A stretch of 64,000 nt of DNA, from NCBI RefSeq assembly GCF_024600715.1, contig NZ_CP102332.1:310001-374000 (forward strand), read 5' to 3'. This stretch comes from Streptomyces changanensis (GTDB lineage: Bacteria > Actinomycetota > Actinomycetes > Streptomycetales > Streptomycetaceae). Positions 17,591-26,400 of this stretch are shown here, piece after piece. Position 1 is the stretch's first letter; each line of letters starts with the position of its first letter. The notes under the pieces were generated by a model. The model made no database searches, was not told where the DNA came from, and was given only the letters and a program-made list of their open reading frames with translations. A program made the translations under genes and the position numbers.

Positions 17591-17639
17591 ATTTCGAACG
17601 TGTGACGAAATACCGAACACACTCAACGTACCGAACGGA
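17591..17639. promoter_or_regulatory. Candidate IclR operator: inverted repeat plus tandem CCGAAC motif
   Basis: ATTTCG (17591-17596) and CGAAAT (17606-17611) form a perfect inverted repeat with a nine-base spacer over the predicted transcription start. Overlapping it is CGAAATACCGAACACA (17606-17621), followed at 17624-17639 by the weaker copy CAACGTACCGAACGGA. The same 16-base pattern is at 19942 and 47969. Confidence 0.55.
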
Positions 17640-17656
17640 CCCTAGGGGCAACTACC

Positions 17657-18820
17657 GTGCGCATCACGGGAATCACCACTCATGTCGTCGGGACCCCCTG
17701 GCGCAACCTCACCTACGTACTCGTCCACACCGACGAGGGGTTGACCGGCGTCGGCGAGACACGCATGCTCGGCCACACGGACGCCCTGCTCGGCTACCTG
17801 CGCGAGGCGGAGGTCAACCACATCGCGGGGTCGGACCCCTTCGCGGTGGAGGACCTCGTCCGGCGGATGAAGTACGGCGACTACGGCCGCGCCGGCGAGA
17901 TCGTGATGTCCGGCATCGCGGTCGTCGAGATGGCCTGCTGGGACATCAAGGGCAAGGCCCTCGGCGTCCCGGTGTGGCAGTTGCTGGGTGGCAAGGTCAC
18001 CGACCGCGTCAAGGCGTACGCGAACGGCTGGTACACCACCGAGCGCACCCCGGAGGCGTACCACAAGGCCGCCGGGGAGGTCATGGCCCGCGGCTACCGG
18101 GCGCTGAAGATCGACCCGTTCGGCACCGGCCACCTCGAACTCGACGCCGAGCAGACCCGCTACGCGGTGTCGCTGATCGAGGCGGTGCGGGACGCGATCG
18201 GTCCCGACGCCGAGCTGATGGTGGAGATGCACGGCCGGTTCAGCCCGGCCACCGCCGTACGGCTCGCCAGGGAGCTGGCGCCGTACCACCCGGCCTGGCT
18301 GGAGGAGCCGGTCCCGCCGGAGAACCTCAAGGCACTGGCGAAGTTCGCCGACAAGGTCGACGCGCCCGTGGCGACCGGCGAGCGGATCCACGACCGGATC
18401 GAGTTCCGGGAGCTGTTCGAGTCACAGGCCGTCGACATCATCCAGCCGGACCTGGGGCACATCGGCGGAATCCTGGAGACCCGCAAGCTCGCGGCAACCG
18501 CCGAGACGCACTACATGCTGGTCGCGCCGCACAACGTCGGCGGCAGCGTCCTGACCGCGGCGTCGCTCCAGCTCGCCGCCTGCACGCCCAACTTCAAGAT
18601 CCTCGAACACTTCAACGACTTCGCCGACGCGGAGATCAAGAAGGTCGTCAAGGGCGCGCCGCAGGTGGACCCGGAGTCGGGCTGCTTCGAGGTGTCGCAC
18701 GCACCGGGGCTGGGCGTCGAGCTGGACGTGGACGCGGCGGCCGAGTTCCCGCAGCAGCAGGCCCGGTTCGACCTGTGGGCCGAGGGCTGGGAGAAGCGCG
18801 CCCCCAAGGGCGGCAGGTGA
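17657..18820 (+). CDS. Enolase-superfamily sugar-acid dehydratase (galactonate-dehydratase-like)
   Basis: 387 residues, mandelate racemase/muconate lactonising enzyme fold. Core motifs resemble D-galactonate dehydratase: Glu190-x-His192 in LMVEMHGRF, LEEPVPPEN (Glu216 region), TGERIHDR (Glu242), IIQPDLGHIGGILETRK (Asp265) and APHNVGGS (His292), with KID at 151-153. This supports dehydration of an aldonate to a 2-keto-3-deoxy acid in the cytoplasm, with Mg2+. Arabinonate, fuconate, galactonate and xylonate all remain possible. The GTG at 17657 has SD AGGGG. First gene of the operon; its stop overlaps the dehydrogenase start (GTGA). Confidence 0.88.
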   Translation: MRITGITTHVVGTPWRNLTYVLVHTDEGLTGVGETRMLGHTDALLGYLREAEVNHIAGSDPFAVEDLVRRMKYGDYGRAGEIVMSGIAVVEMACWDIKGKALGVPVWQLLGGKVTDRVKAYANGWYTTERTPEAYHKAAGEVMARGYRALKIDPFGTGHLELDAEQTRYAVSLIEAVRDAIGPDAELMVEMHGRFSPATAVRLARELAPYHPAWLEEPVPPENLKALAKFADKVDAPVATGERIHDRIEFRELFESQAVDIIQPDLGHIGGILETRKLAATAETHYMLVAPHNVGGSVLTAASLQLAACTPNFKILEHFNDFADAEIKKVVKGAPQVDPESGCFEVSHAPGLGVELDVDAAAEFPQQQARFDLWAEGWEKRAPKGGR

Positions 18821-19863
18821 CCGCGGACGACCCCGCCGGCGGTGGGGACGCCGCCGGCAGGGCCGTCGTCGTCGACCGGCCGGGCGTCCACCGCCTGGTG
18901 CGGCGGGAGGTGCCCGTGCCGGGCCCGGGCGAGGTGCTGGTGCGCGTCGCCGCGGCCGGGATCTGCCTGAGCGACCGGGAGGTGCTCGACGGCCACCGCG
19001 CCGCCGGGTACGTCCGCTATCCCGTGACCCCCGGTCACGAGTGGGCCGGGACCGTGCTGGCCGTGGGCGACGGGGTCGACCCGGCGCTGGTGGGCCGGCG
19101 CACGGTGGCCGAGGGGTTCCGGGCGTGCGGCGCCTGCGAGCGGTGCCGGTGCGGCGAGACGAGCCTGTGCCTGGGCGGGTACGCCGAGACCGGGTTCACC
19201 GAGCCGGGCGCCTTCGCCGACCACCTGGTGGTGCCCGCGCGGCTGCTGCACCCGCTGCCCGACGACGCCGACCTGCGGGCCGCGGCACTCCTGGAACCGG
19301 CCGCGGTGGTCGCCGCGGCGGTGCGGGCCGGGCGGCCGCGGCCCGCGGAGCGGATCGCGGTGGTGGGCGCGGGCACCCTCGGGCTGCTCGCCGTGCAGTT
19401 GCTGGCCGCGACCTCCCCCGCCGAACTCGCCGTGATCGACCCGCGGGCGGCGCGCGCCGACGCGGCCCTGCGGTTCGGGGCCACGCGGTCGCTCGGGCCG
19501 GACGGCGCCGACGCGCTGCACGGCCGGTACGACCTGGTGGTGGAGACGGCGGGCGCGCCCTCCACGGCGGCGTCCTCGTGCCTGCTGGCGCGGCGGGGCG
19601 GGCGGGTGGTGCTGACCGGGATGTTCACGGCCGGCGCGACCGGGATCGACCCGGTGCACCTGTCGGTGAGCCAGCTGGAGGTCCGCAGCGTCTTCGGCGC
19701 GTCCTCCGCCGCGTGGTCGGACGCGGTGCGCGCCTTCACCCTCGGGCTGCTGGACCCGGCGCCGCTCGTCACGCACGAGTTCCCGCTGGAGCGGTTCGGG
19801 GACGCGGTCGCGCTGGTGGGCGGCGGCGACCCCGCGACCGGGAAGGTGCTGCTGCGCCCCTGA
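18817..19863 (+). CDS. Zinc-dependent medium-chain alcohol/polyol dehydrogenase
   Basis: 348 residues. Catalytic zinc: Cys in AAAGICLSDREVL and His/Glu in YPVTPGHEWAG. Structural zinc: the four-cysteine lobe FRACGACERCRCGETSLC. The Rossmann motif is AVVGAGTLGLLAVQLL, followed by LAVIDPRAARADAALRFGAT; the Asp after AVI suggests NAD. It most resembles the threonine/sorbitol/galactitol dehydrogenase branch. The GTG start at 18817 overlaps the dehydratase stop. Probable role: oxidising a sugar or sugar-derived hydroxyl in the same pathway. The order of steps cannot be settled here. Confidence 0.86.
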   Translation: MTADDPAGGGDAAGRAVVVDRPGVHRLVRREVPVPGPGEVLVRVAAAGICLSDREVLDGHRAAGYVRYPVTPGHEWAGTVLAVGDGVDPALVGRRTVAEGFRACGACERCRCGETSLCLGGYAETGFTEPGAFADHLVVPARLLHPLPDDADLRAAALLEPAAVVAAAVRAGRPRPAERIAVVGAGTLGLLAVQLLAATSPAELAVIDPRAARADAALRFGATRSLGPDGADALHGRYDLVVETAGAPSTAASSCLLARRGGRVVLTGMFTAGATGIDPVHLSVSQLEVRSVFGASSAAWSDAVRAFTLGLLDPAPLVTHEFPLERFGDAVALVGGGDPATGKVLLRP

Positions 19864-19941
19864 CCGGCGCCTCGAACGCGCGGCGGTACGGGCGGCGCCC
19901 GGCCCCCGTACCGCCGCGTACCCACCGATCCGAATGACGTC

Positions 19942-19957
19942 CGACATACCGAACAGA
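19942..19957 (+). promoter_or_regulatory. Second copy of the CGAMATAYCGAACASA motif
   Basis: CGACATACCGAACAGA sits in the 235-base gap between the dehydrogenase and the 20099 gene. The flank continues ctc, as after the 17606 copy. It suggests that the transporter half has its own promoter under the same regulator. No clear -35/-10 pair is visible. Confidence 0.5.
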
Positions 19958-20098
19958 CTCGCCGAACGACCCGCCCCCGAACCGACCCGCCGAACGGCCC
20001 GCCGCCGCACCCGCCCGCCAACGGCCCACCCCGCACCGGCCCGTCCGACGACCCGGTGCCGAACCGACCTGTCGCAGCACCCGACCCCGAGGAGACCC

Positions 20099-21067
20099 GT
20101 GACTCCCCCGTCCGCCCCCCGCCGACCGGGCGCCGACGCGCTCGCCCGCATCGGCCACCCCTCCCCCGGCCCCGACCCGGCCGACGCCTCCCCGCACACC
20201 TTCCCCGACGGCGGGACGTGGCGCACCGAGATCCCCTCGGTGGAGGGGCCCGAGGCGCTCGCCGTGGTCCTGAAGGAGAGCGCCCGCCTCGACGTGCCCG
20301 TCCACCGGGTCAGCCAGGGCAGCGGCGTGTGGATGCTCACCGACGCCGAGATCACCGACATGGTCGAGTCCTGCGCGGCCCGCGACGTGGAGCTGTGCCT
20401 GTTCACCGGCCCGCGCGGCACCTGGGACATCGGTGCCGGCACGCGCACCGACTCGGGCGGCGCGGGGCTGCGCGCCCGCGGCCACGACGCGCTGGCCGGC
20501 TGCGTCGAGGACGCCCTGCGGGCCACCGCGCTCGGCGTGCGCTGCCTGCTCGTCGCCGACGAGGGCGTGCTGTGGACCCTGCACCGGCTGCGTGCCTCCG
20601 GCGCGCTGCCGGCCGACACCACCTTCAAGCTGTCCGCGCTCACCGGCCCCGTCAACCCGGCCGCGTACGCCGTCTACGAGCGGCTCGGCGCCGACTCCCT
20701 CAACGTGCCCTCCGACCTGACGCTCGACCACCTCACCGAGATCCGCCGGGTCAGCGGCGCGCCCATGGACATGTACGTGGAGGCCCCGGACGACCTCGGC
20801 GGCTACGTCCGCATGTACGAAGTGGCCGAACTGATCCGGCGGGGCGCGCCCCTGTACCTCAAGTTCGGGCTGAGCCGGTCGCCCGGCATCTACCCGTACG
20901 GCGCCCAACTGCGCGACACCGCGCTCGCCACCGCGCGGGAGCGGGTCCGGCGCGGGCGCCTCGCCCTCGACCTGCTGGCCCGGCACGGCGCGGACGGCGG
21001 CATGTCGCCGCTCGGCACCCGACTGCCGGGCGAACTCCGGCGTTTCCCCGTCCCGGAAGGTGACTGA
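20099..21067 (+). CDS. Unrecognised TIM-barrel-like protein in the sugar-acid operon
   Basis: 322 residues from the GTG at 20099 (SD GAGGAG at 20089). I cannot place it in a characterised family with confidence. Successive strand-like segments ([102 protein letters not shown]) alternate with helices, as in a TIM barrel; the nearest thing it recalls is the U32-peptidase-like group. There is no signal peptide. Its place between dehydratase/dehydrogenase and transporter suggests an enzyme of the same pathway, possibly the missing downstream step. That is inference only. Confidence 0.7.
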   Translation: MTPPSAPRRPGADALARIGHPSPGPDPADASPHTFPDGGTWRTEIPSVEGPEALAVVLKESARLDVPVHRVSQGSGVWMLTDAEITDMVESCAARDVELCLFTGPRGTWDIGAGTRTDSGGAGLRARGHDALAGCVEDALRATALGVRCLLVADEGVLWTLHRLRASGALPADTTFKLSALTGPVNPAAYAVYERLGADSLNVPSDLTLDHLTEIRRVSGAPMDMYVEAPDDLGGYVRMYEVAELIRRGAPLYLKFGLSRSPGIYPYGAQLRDTALATARERVRRGRLALDLLARHGADGGMSPLGTRLPGELRRFPVPEGD

Positions 21068-21070
21068 CCC

Positions 21071-22186
21071 ATGCGCACCCGCACAGCCCGCCTCGCGGGC
21101 GCCGCCCTCGCGGCGGCCCTGCTCTCCGTCTCCCTCACCGCCTGCGGCCAGGAGGCCCGGGGCGGCAGCCGCTACCAGCCGCCGGCCGGTGGGGGCGGCA
21201 CCGTCGGCCTGGCCATGCCGACCAAGGCGTCGGAGCGGTGGATCGCCGACGGCGAGAACATGGCGGAACAGTTCCGCAAGGCCGGTTACGCCACCGACCT
21301 CCAGTACGGCGACGACAAGGTCGAGAACCAGATCGCCCAGATCGAGAACATGATCACCAAAGGGCGGACGCTGCTGGTGGTCGCCGCGATCGACGGTTCG
21401 GCGCTCACCGAGGTGCTCCGGCGGGCCGAGGACGCCGGCATCCCCGTGATCGCCTACGACCGCCTCATCATGGGCACCGAACACGTCGACTACTACGCCT
21501 CGTTCGACAACGAGCGCGTCGGCGAGCTGGAGGCGCGGTACATCGTCGACAAGCTGGAGCTCGGCCCGCCGGGCTCCGCCGGCAAGGCGTACAACATCGA
21601 GCTCTTCGCGGGCTCCCCCGACGACAACAACACCCGGTACTTCTGGAACGGCGCCATGAAGGTCCTCCAGCCGTACCTCACGAGCGGCCGGCTCGTCGTG
21701 CGCAGCGGGCAGACCCGCATGAACCAGGCGACCACCCTGCGCTGGGACGGCGGCACCGCGCAGAAGCGCATGGACGACCTGATCAGCAAGAACTACGGCG
21801 CGCAGCGGGTCGACGCGGTCCTCTCCCCCTACGACGGCATCTCGATCGGCGTCATCTCGGCCCTCAAGAGCGCCGGTTACGGCACGAAGAGCCGGCCGCT
21901 GCCCGTCGTCACGGGGCAGGACGCGGAGCTGGCCTCCGTGAAGTCGATCATCCGGGGCGAGCAGACGCAGACCGTCTTCAAGGACACGCGCAAGCTGGCC
22001 GCGCAGGCGGTGAAGATGGGCGACGCCGTGCTCAACGGGAAGAAGCCCGAGGTCAACAACGTCACGGACTACGACAACGGCAAGAAGACGGTGCCGTCGT
22101 TCCTGCTGAACCCCGTCAGCATCGACAAGACCAACACCCGGCTCCTCGTCGACGAGGGGTACTTCACCGCCGGGCAGCTGAAGTGA
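21071..22186 (+). CDS. chvE: Multiple-monosaccharide ABC transporter substrate-binding lipoprotein
   Basis: 371 residues. Lipoprotein signal with lipobox LTAC (Cys25). The mature protein is a periplasmic-binding-protein type I fold: [59 protein letters not shown] and the sugar-binding [15 protein letters not shown], closely following ChvE of the ChvE-GguAB/MmsAB system. ChvE proteins bind L-arabinose, D-galactose, D-glucose, D-xylose and D-fucose. The ATG at 21071 is three bases after the previous stop, and the stop overlaps mmsA by GTGA. Anchored outside the membrane, it delivers sugar to MmsB. Confidence 0.9.
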   Translation: MRTRTARLAGAALAAALLSVSLTACGQEARGGSRYQPPAGGGGTVGLAMPTKASERWIADGENMAEQFRKAGYATDLQYGDDKVENQIAQIENMITKGRTLLVVAAIDGSALTEVLRRAEDAGIPVIAYDRLIMGTEHVDYYASFDNERVGELEARYIVDKLELGPPGSAGKAYNIELFAGSPDDNNTRYFWNGAMKVLQPYLTSGRLVVRSGQTRMNQATTLRWDGGTAQKRMDDLISKNYGAQRVDAVLSPYDGISIGVISALKSAGYGTKSRPLPVVTGQDAELASVKSIIRGEQTQTVFKDTRKLAAQAVKMGDAVLNGKKPEVNNVTDYDNGKKTVPSFLLNPVSIDKTNTRLLVDEGYFTAGQLK

Positions 22187-23760
22187 GGCCGGGGACGGAC
22201 GGGGTGGCGCCGCCCGTGCTGGAGATGCGCGGGATCACCAAGAGGTTCCCCGGCGTCACGGCCCTCTCGGGTGTGGACCTCACGGTGCGGGCCGGGGAGG
22301 TCCACGCGATCTGCGGCGAGAACGGCGCGGGCAAGTCGACGCTGATGAAGGTGGTCAGCGGCGTCCACCCGCACGGCTCGTACGAGGGCGAGATCCGCTT
22401 CGAGGGCGAACCGGTGGCCTTCCGGGACATCCGGGCCAGCGAGCGCCACGGCATCGTGATCATCCACCAGGAACTGGCGCTCGTGCCCTACCTGTCGATC
22501 GCCGAGAACATCTTCCTCGGCAACGAGCGGGCCACGCGCGGCGTGATCGACTGGAACGGGACGCTGCGCCGGGCCGGCGCCCTGCTGGAGCGGGTGGGGC
22601 TGCGGGAGAAGCCGCAGACGCCCGTGGCGGAGATCGGCGTGGGCAAGCAGCAGCTCGTGGAGATCGCCAAGGCGCTGGCGAAGGAGGTGAAGCTGCTCGT
22701 CCTCGACGAGCCGACGGCCGCGCTCAACGACGAGGACAGCGCGAAGCTCCTCGACCTGGTCCTGGAGCTGCGCGACCAGGGCATCGCCTGCATCGTCATC
22801 TCGCACAAGCTGAACGAGGTCCGGCGCGTCGCCGACACGGTGACGATCCTGCGCGACGGACGCACCATCGAGACCCTGCCGGTGCGCGCGACGCCCGACG
22901 GCGGGTCCGGCCTCTCGGAGGACCGGATCATCCGGGGCATGGTGGGCCGCGACCTCGACCAGCGCTTCCCCGACCGCACGCCCTACGAGGGCGAGGACGC
23001 GGGCCGGGTCGCGCTGGACGTGCGCGGCTGGACGGTCCGCCACCCGGTGGACCACGAGCGCACGGTCGTCGACGACGTGTCGCTGACCGTGCGGCGCGGC
23101 GAGATCGTCGGTGTCGCGGGGCTGATGGGCGCGGGCCGCACGGAGCTCGCGATGTCCCTCTTCGGGCGCTCCTACGGCCGGTACGTGGCCGGGACGGTCG
23201 AGGTGGGCGGGCGCGAGGTGGTGATACGGAACGTGCCGGCCGCGATCGGGGCGGGCCTGGCGTACGTCACCGAGGACCGCAAGCAGTACGGCCTGAACCT
23301 CATCGACACCGTCAACCGGAACATCTCCCTCGCGTCCCTGCCCGGGATGCGGCGGCGCGGCGTCGTGGACGAGCACCACGAGCGGCAGGTCGCCGAGCGG
23401 TACCGCACCACCATGAACATCAAGACTCCGACCGTCTTCGAGCAGGTGGGCCGGCTGTCCGGCGGCAACCAGCAGAAGGTCGTCCTCAGCAGGTGGATCC
23501 ACGCCGACCCCGAGGTGCTGATCCTCGACGAGCCGACGCGCGGCATCGACGTCGGCGCCAAGTACGAGATCTACACCGTCATCGACCGGCTGGCGGCGCA
23601 GGGCAAGGCGGTGCTCCTGATCTCCTCCGAGCTCCCCGAGCTGCTCGGCATGTGCGACCGGATCTACACGATGGCCGAGGGCCGGCTGACCGGCGAGGTC
23701 GACCGCGCCGACGCCACCCAGGAAGTCCTGATGCGTCAGATGACCATGAACAGAAGCTGA
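22183..23760 (+). CDS. mmsA: Multiple-monosaccharide ABC transporter, ATP-binding protein
   Basis: 525 residues with two fused ABC domains. Domain 1 has Walker [10 protein letters not shown], signature-region [13 protein letters not shown] and Walker [12 protein letters not shown]. Domain 2 has the degenerate Walker [10 protein letters not shown], signature [14 protein letters not shown] and Walker [13 protein letters not shown]. This is the RbsA/XylG/MmsA layout. [11 protein letters not shown] and [20 protein letters not shown] are characteristic of the MmsA/GguA subgroup. The GTG start at 22183 overlaps the chvE stop; a later in-frame GTG is possible. Confidence 0.92.
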   Translation: MRPGTDGVAPPVLEMRGITKRFPGVTALSGVDLTVRAGEVHAICGENGAGKSTLMKVVSGVHPHGSYEGEIRFEGEPVAFRDIRASERHGIVIIHQELALVPYLSIAENIFLGNERATRGVIDWNGTLRRAGALLERVGLREKPQTPVAEIGVGKQQLVEIAKALAKEVKLLVLDEPTAALNDEDSAKLLDLVLELRDQGIACIVISHKLNEVRRVADTVTILRDGRTIETLPVRATPDGGSGLSEDRIIRGMVGRDLDQRFPDRTPYEGEDAGRVALDVRGWTVRHPVDHERTVVDDVSLTVRRGEIVGVAGLMGAGRTELAMSLFGRSYGRYVAGTVEVGGREVVIRNVPAAIGAGLAYVTEDRKQYGLNLIDTVNRNISLASLPGMRRRGVVDEHHERQVAERYRTTMNIKTPTVFEQVGRLSGGNQQKVVLSRWIHADPEVLILDEPTRGIDVGAKYEIYTVIDRLAAQGKAVLLISSELPELLGMCDRIYTMAEGRLTGEVDRADATQEVLMRQMTMNRS

Positions 23761-23769
23761 GGCCCCGCC

Positions 23770-25002
23770 ATGACCACCACGACCACCCCACCGAAGGACG
23801 CGGCGCCCGGCGCGGCGCCCGGCCAGCCGTCGGCGCGCGAGGTCCTGTTGCGCGGGCTGCGCGGCAACATGCGCCAGTACGGCATGCTCATCGCCCTTGC
23901 CTCCATCGTCCTGCTCTTCCAGATCTGGACCGACGGCACGCTGCTGCTGCCGAACAACGTCTCCAACCTGGTCCAGCAGAACAGCTACATCCTCATCCTC
24001 GCCATGGGCATGATGATCGTCATCATCTCCGGGCACATCGACCTCTCCGTCGGCTCGCTCGTCGCCTTCGTCGGCGCCATGTCGGCCGTGATGATGGTGA
24101 GGCACGACATCCCCTGGGTGCCGGCCCTGCTCCTCGCGCTGCTCATCGGCGCGGTCGCGGGGGCCTGGCAGGGGTACTTCATCGCCTACCTCGGCATCCC
24201 GTCCTTCATCGTGACGCTCGCGGGCATGCTGCTCTTCCGCGGCCTGACCCAGATCGTGCTGGAGGGCCAGTCGATCGCGCCCTTCCCCGAGGGCTTCCAG
24301 AACCTCGCCAAGGGGTTCCTCCCGGAGATGGGGCCGTACACCCAGTACCACAACCCGACGCTGCTGCTGGGGCTGGCCGCCGTCGTCGTCCTGCTGCTGC
24401 GCGAGTGGCGGGACCGGCGCCGGCAGCTCGCCTACGCGCTGGACGTGCCGCCGACCGGCGTGTGGGTCCTCAAGTGCGTGGCGATCACCGCGGCGGTGGT
24501 GGCGTTCACCCTCACGCTGGCGTCCTTCCACGGCGTGCCCGTGGTGATGCTCATCATGTGCGCGCTGCTCATCGGCCTCGGCTTCGTGATGCGCAACGCC
24601 GTCATCGGCCGCCACGTGTACGCCCTCGGCGGCAACAAGGCCGCCGCCAAGCTGTCCGGCGTCAAGGACAAGCGGGTCACCTTCCTCGTCTTCGTCAACA
24701 TGGGCGTGCTGGCCGCCCTCGCGGGGTGCGTGTACGCGGCCCGGCTCAACGCCGGCACCCCGCAGGCGGGCCTCAACTTCGAACTGGAGGCCATCGCCGC
24801 GGCGTTCATCGGCGGCGCGTCCATGAGCGGCGGCGTCGGCACCGTGATGGGCGCCGTCATCGGCGGGCTCGTCCTCGGCGTGCTCAACAACGGCATGTCC
24901 CTGGTCGGCATCGGCACCGACTACCAGCAGGTCATCAAGGGCCTGGTGCTGCTGGCCGCCGTCGGCTTCGACGTGTGGAACAAGCGCAAGGCCGGCACGT
25001 GA
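23770..25002 (+). CDS. mmsB: Multiple-monosaccharide ABC transporter, permease
   Basis: 410 residues, BPD_transp_2 (RbsC/XylH) family, with about ten membrane helices. Diagnostic segments: ILILAMGMMIVIISGHIDLSVGSLVAF, IPSFIVTLAGMLLFRGLTQI, and the cytoplasmic motif ALGGNKAAAKLSGVKDKRV with FIGGASMSGGVGTVMGAVIG. A cytoplasmic insert at residues 205-235 (RERRQ-like, LLREWRDRRRQLAYAL) is typical of MmsB. It starts 10 bases after mmsA. Confidence 0.92.
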   Translation: MTTTTTPPKDAAPGAAPGQPSAREVLLRGLRGNMRQYGMLIALASIVLLFQIWTDGTLLLPNNVSNLVQQNSYILILAMGMMIVIISGHIDLSVGSLVAFVGAMSAVMMVRHDIPWVPALLLALLIGAVAGAWQGYFIAYLGIPSFIVTLAGMLLFRGLTQIVLEGQSIAPFPEGFQNLAKGFLPEMGPYTQYHNPTLLLGLAAVVVLLLREWRDRRRQLAYALDVPPTGVWVLKCVAITAAVVAFTLTLASFHGVPVVMLIMCALLIGLGFVMRNAVIGRHVYALGGNKAAAKLSGVKDKRVTFLVFVNMGVLAALAGCVYAARLNAGTPQAGLNFELEAIAAAFIGGASMSGGVGTVMGAVIGGLVLGVLNNGMSLVGIGTDYQQVIKGLVLLAAVGFDVWNKRKAGT

Positions 25003-25080
25003 GGCGCTCCACCACCCCGACCCCACCCGCCTCATCCACCCTCTCTCCCTCTCCCTCCCTCTCCCTCGTCTGGAGCCGCG

Positions 25081-26241
25081 ATGGACACGAACAGGCGCAC
25101 CCTCCTGGCGGCGGCCGCCGCCGGCCTCACCGCGGTCGCCGCCCCCGGCACCGCCCACGCCCGCGGGAACGGCGCCGGGGGCCGGCGGCCCGTGCGGGAG
25201 GTCTTCGGCACGCTCGCCGACGGCACGGTCGTCCACCGCTGGACGCTGGCCAACGGCGGCACCCGCATGCGCGTGCTGTCGTACGGCGGCATCGTCCAGT
25301 CACTGGAACTGCCCGACCGGCACGGCCGGTACGCCAACGTCTCCCTGGGCTTCGACCGCCTGGAGGACTACGTGGCCGCCAGCCCCTACTTCGGGGCGCT
25401 CATCGGCCGCTACGGCAACCGCGTCGCCGGCGGGCGCTTCACGCTCGACGGCCGCGAGCACCGGCTGTCGGTGAACGACGGGCCGAACAGCCTGCACGGC
25501 GGCGAGGCCGGCTTCGACAAGCGGGTGTGGGACGTCTCACCGTTCAGCGGCCCGAGCGGCGTCGGCTTGGTGCTGCGGTACGTGAGCGCGGACGGCGAGA
25601 TGGGCTATCCGGGCCGGCTCGACACCACCGTCACGTACACCCTGACCGGTGACGGCGACTGGCGGATCGACTACGTGGCCACCACGGACCGGCCGACCGT
25701 CGTCAACCTGACCGGCCACACCTACTTCAACCTGGCCGGCGAGGGCAGCGGGGACGTCCTCGGCCACGAGCTGCGGCTCGCCGCGTCCCGGTACACGCCG
25801 ACCGACGCGACGCTGATCCCCACCGGGGAGCTGGCGCCGGTGGCGGGCACGCCGTTCGACTTCCGGCGCGCGGAGCGGATCGGCCGGCGGATACGCGAGG
25901 CGCACCCGCAGCTCGTGACGGCCAAGGGATACGACCACAACTGGGTCCTCGACAAGGGCGCCACCCGCACCCCCGGGTACGCGGCGACCCTGCGCGACCC
26001 GGGGTCCGGGCGGACCATGCGGATCTCCACGACGGAGCCGGGGACGCAGTTCTACTCGGGGAACTTCCTGGACGGAACGCTCGCCGGGCCCTCGGGGCGC
26101 ACCTACCGGCAGGGCGACGGGCTGTGCCTGGAGACCCAGCACTTCCCGGACTCGCCGAACAAGCCGCACTTCCCCTCGACGGTGCTCCGCCCGGGCGAGA
26201 CGTACCGGTCGACGACGGTGCACGGCTTCTCGGCCCGGTGA
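25081..26241 (+). CDS. Exported aldose 1-epimerase (mutarotase)
   Basis: 386 residues. The Tat-like leader TNRRTLLAAAAAGLTAVAAP is followed by AHA cleavage, so unlike classical GalM it is exported. Catalytic pattern: His in NSLHGGEAGFDKRVWDV and NLTGHTYFNLAGEGSGD, and Glu in TTEPGTQFYSGNF as catalytic base. It interconverts alpha and beta anomers of aldoses and, placed after the monosaccharide importer, would present the preferred anomer outside the membrane. The 78-base leader contains a pyrimidine-rich run of ctctccct-like repeats. SD tggag precedes the ATG. Confidence 0.88.
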   Translation: MDTNRRTLLAAAAAGLTAVAAPGTAHARGNGAGGRRPVREVFGTLADGTVVHRWTLANGGTRMRVLSYGGIVQSLELPDRHGRYANVSLGFDRLEDYVAASPYFGALIGRYGNRVAGGRFTLDGREHRLSVNDGPNSLHGGEAGFDKRVWDVSPFSGPSGVGLVLRYVSADGEMGYPGRLDTTVTYTLTGDGDWRIDYVATTDRPTVVNLTGHTYFNLAGEGSGDVLGHELRLAASRYTPTDATLIPTGELAPVAGTPFDFRRAERIGRRIREAHPQLVTAKGYDHNWVLDKGATRTPGYAATLRDPGSGRTMRISTTEPGTQFYSGNFLDGTLAGPSGRTYRQGDGLCLETQHFPDSPNKPHFPSTVLRPGETYRSTTVHGFSAR

Positions 26242-26322
26242 CGGGCGGCCGGTGACGGGCGTTCGGTGCCGGACGGCCTGTGACGGGCGGCCGGTGCCGG
26301 GCGGCCGGTGACGGTTCTGCGT

Positions 26323-26358
26323 GCGGCGGCACGGCCCCCGGCGGGGTCGTGCCGCCGC
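26323..26358. terminator. Bidirectional hairpin between epimerase and SpoIIE phosphatase genes
   Basis: gcggcggcacggcccc (26323-26338) pairs with ggggtcgtgccgccgc (26343-26358), 15 of 16 Watson-Crick plus one G-T, around a four-base loop. The genes are convergent, so it can serve both. Confidence 0.75.
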
Positions 26359-26400
26359 GCGCGTGGGCGCACGTGCGGGCGGGAACGGGGCGGGGTGCCG

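Noticed and set aside
26242..26320. Reiterated tgacgggcggccggtg words after the epimerase gene
   Set aside because: The copies are short and irregular; they look like GC-rich low-complexity sequence rather than a defined repeat family.
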